64,000 nucleotides of DNA, taken from NCBI GenBank assembly GCA_946800325.1, contig OX326956.1, forward strand, positions 71,869,087 through 71,933,086, written 5' to 3'. The position numbers and the translations under genes are program-made. The notes under the pieces were generated by a model. It ran no database searches. It was not told where the DNA came from and saw only the letters and a program-made list of their open reading frames with translations. Shown piece by piece: positions 61,856-64,000 of this stretch (position 1 is the first letter of the stretch; the number at the start of each line of letters is the position of its first letter). The DNA is from Luzula sylvatica (lineage: Eukaryota > Streptophyta > Magnoliopsida > Poales > Juncaceae).

Positions 61856-64000
61856 GTTTCTTAGTGTTTGCGAAATTTGGTGAAAAGTTATGTACTAAAA
61901 GATACGATACAAATGATCTAAAAACATGTTATTTGAACTCCTCAAAGCGTTAAAATCTTGTTTTGAATCGAAAAACAAACTTTCTTAGTGTTTGTGAAAT
62001 TTGGTGAAAAGTTATGTACGAAAAGATACGATACAAATGATCTAAAAACACGTTATTTGAACTCCACAACGCGTTAAAATCTTGTTTTGAATCGAAAAAC
62101 AAACTTTCTTAGTGTTTGTGAAATTTGGTGAAAAGTTATGTACTAAAAGATACGATACAAATGATCTAAAAACACGTTATTTGAACTCTCCAAAGCGTTA
62201 AAATCTTGTTTTGAATCGAAAAACAAACTTTCTTAGTGTTTGTGAAATTTGGTGAAAAGTTATGTACTAAAAGATACGATACAAATGATCTAAAAACATG
62301 TTATTTGAACTCCTCAAAGCGTTAAAATCTTGTTTTGAATCGAAAAACAAACTTTCTTAGTGTTTGCGAAATTTGGTGAAAAGTTATGTACTAAAAGATA
62401 CGATACAAATGATCGAAAAACATGTAATTTGAACTCCTCAAAACGTTAAAATCTTGTTTTGAATCGAAAAACAAACTTTCTTAGTGTTTGTGAAATTTGG
62501 TGAAAAGTTATGTACTAAAAGATACGATACAAATGATCTAAAAACATGTTATTTGAACTCCTCAAAGCGTTAAAATCTAGTTTTGAATCGAAAAACAAAC
62601 TTTCTTAGTGTTTGTGAAATTTGGTGAAAAGTTATGTACTAAAAGATACGATACAAATGATCTAAAAACATGTTATTTGAACTCCTCAAAGCGTTAAAAT
62701 CTTGTTTTGAATCGAAAAACAAACTTTCTTAGTGTTTGTGAAATTTGGTGAAAAGTTATGTACTAAAAGATACGATACAAATGATCTAAAAACATGATAT
62801 TTGAACTCCTCAAAGCGTTAAAATCTTGTTTTGAATCGAAAAACAAACTTTCTTAGTGTTTGCGAAATTTGGTGAAAAGTTATGTACTAAAAGATACGAT
62901 ACAAATGATCTAAAAACATGTTATTTGAACTCCTCAAAGCGTTAAAATCTTGTTTTGAATCGAAAAACAAACTTTCTTATTGTTTGTGAAATTTGGTGCA
63001 AAGTTATGTACGAAAAGATACGATACAAATGATCTAAAAACACGTTATTTGAACTCCACAACACGTTAAAATTTTGTTTTGAATCGAAAAACAAACTTTC
63101 TTATTGTTTGTGAAATTTGGTGAAAAGTTATGTACTAAAAGATACGATACAAATGATCTAAAAACACGTTATTTGAACTCTCCAAAGCGTTAAAATCTTG
63201 TTTTGAATCGAAAAACAAACTTTCTTAGTGTTTGCGAAATTTGGTGAAAAGTTATGTACTAAAAGATACGATACAAATGATCTAAAAACACGTTATTTGA
63301 ACTCTCCAAAGCGTTAAAATCTTGTTTTGAATCGAAAAACAAAATTTCTTAGTGTTTGCGAAATTTGGTGAAAAGTTATGTACTAAAAGATACGATACAA
63401 ATGATCTAAAAACATGTTATTTGAACTCCTCAAAGCGTTAAAATCTTGTTTTGAATCGAAAAACAAACTTTCTTAGTGTTTGTGAAATTTGGTGAAAAGT
63501 TATGTACGAAAAGATACGATACAAATGATCTAAAAACACGTTATTTGAACTCCACAACGCGTTAAAATCTTGTTTTGAATCGAAAAACAAACTTTCTTAG
63601 TGTTTGTGAAATTTGGTGAAAAGTTATGTACTAAAAGATACGATACAAATGATCTAAAAACACGTTATTTGAACTCTCCAAAGCGTTAAAATCTTGTTTT
63701 GAATCGAAAAACAAACTTTCTTAGTGTTTGTGAAATTTGGTGAAAAGTTATGTACTAAAAGATACGATACAAATGATCCCAAAACATGTTATTGGAACTC
63801 CTCAAAGCGTTAAAATCTAGTTTTGAATCGAAAAACAAACTTTCTTAGTGTTTGTGAAATTTGGTGAAAAGTTATGTACTAAAAGATACGATACAAATGA
63901 TCTAAAAACATGTTATTTGAACTCCTCAAAGCGTTAAAATCTTGTTTTGAATCGAAAAACAAACTTTCTTAGTGTTTGTGAAATTTGGTGAAAAGTTATG
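61856..64000 (+). repeat. Right-edge satellite segment without a long duplicate
   Basis: Seventeen complete 124-bp monomers plus a 38-bp partial one (63963-64000). Private changes include two more CTTATTG variants (about 62978 and 63102), GGTGCAAAG near 62997, ACACGTTAAAATTTTG near 63060, GATCCCAAAAC near 63776 and TATTGGAAC near 63790. I see no long second copy of this order within the window. The array continues past the right edge. Confidence 0.85.

Larger units (their letters stand above)
1..64000 (+). repeat. 124-bp satellite DNA array, 516 monomers, all in one orientation
   Basis: The start of the monomer (ACTTTC) recurs at 1, 125, 249, 373 and so on through 63963, with exact 124-bp spacing until a 1-bp deletion near 23577. 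The phase of the last monomer is 22 bp short of 516 x 124, which equals the sum of the indels I could locate. The reference monomer is about 27% G+C (34 of 124). Individual monomers usually differ from it at only a few positions. There is no inverted block, no transposon and no unique insert. Because 124 is not divisible by 3, each reading frame passes through all three phases of the monomer within 372 bp and meets its many stop codons (for example TAG at monomer positions 8-10), so no sizeable open frame can exist. This is typical of eukaryotic centromeric or heterochromatic satellite. Function and species are inferred, not shown. Confidence 0.98.

Noticed and set aside
1..64000. Protein-coding genes or a repetitive protein gene
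   Set aside because: The unit length is not a multiple of 3, so each frame cycles through all phases within 372 bp and meets stop codons. Both strands of the monomer contain several stops. No open frame of meaningful length is possible.
1..64000. CRISPR array
   Set aside because: There are no short direct repeats separated by unique spacers. All 124 bases are repeated, and variants are shared between distant copies.
1..64000. CENP-B box as in human alpha satellite
   Set aside because: No match to the NTTCG....A..CGGGN core in the monomer or its common variants; the monomer has no CGGG. TTCG occurs only in the rare GATTCGAAAA variant, for example near 2717.
1..64000. Transposon, LTR or 5S/rDNA spacer origin
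   Set aside because: No terminal repeats, coding remnants, primer-binding site, polypurine tract or rRNA-like segment is visible, and nothing breaks the monomer periodicity.

Overview
The whole window is one uninterrupted satellite DNA array. A single 124-bp monomer is repeated head-to-tail, always in the same orientation, from the first base to the last: 516 complete monomers plus a 38-bp partial one at the right end. I found no genes, transposons, RNA genes, inverted segments or unique sequence. The reference monomer (for example 249-372) is about 27% G+C. Both window edges lie inside the array, so the true array is longer than 64 kb.

An array of this size and order points to a eukaryotic chromosome, most likely centromeric or other constitutive heterochromatin. 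The species cannot be proved from the sequence. From memory, a 124-bp centromeric satellite called Lusy1 has been reported in the holocentric woodrush Luzula sylvatica. The monomer length fits, but I could not compare the sequences, so this is a hypothesis.

The information is in the second level of organisation. Monomers carry diagnostic substitutions, and their order repeats over long distances, giving nested higher-order repeats (HORs). From left to right: a 36-monomer (4,464-bp) HOR at 1-8184; this sits inside a 90-monomer (11,160-bp) HOR at 230-22360 whose second copy has lost one monomer through a visible recombination; a 49-monomer (6,073-bp) HOR at 19687-32003; a less homogenised, indel-richer zone at 32004-37517; a 47-monomer (5,827-bp) HOR at 37518-48658; then overlapping shorter duplications of 18 monomers (2,232 bp, 46303-50891), 14 monomers (1,736 bp, 54581-58196) and 15 monomers (1,860 bp, 58076-61855), with a 54-monomer (about 6,695-bp) relationship linking roughly 50760-53290 to 57455-59985. 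The last 2.1 kb has no long duplicate that I could see.

The lengths are internally consistent. The frame stays at exactly 124 bp up to 23577. After that I identified sixteen 1- or 9-bp deletions and two 1-bp insertions whose net effect (-22 bp) accounts for the phase of the last monomer. The repeated copies differ at very few bases, so the array looks recently and repeatedly expanded by large segmental duplications in exact monomer register, as expected from unequal crossing-over, gene conversion or replication-slippage-type amplification. Coordinates of HOR boundaries are first or last mismatches read by eye and can be off by a few tens of bases where adjacent monomers are identical.
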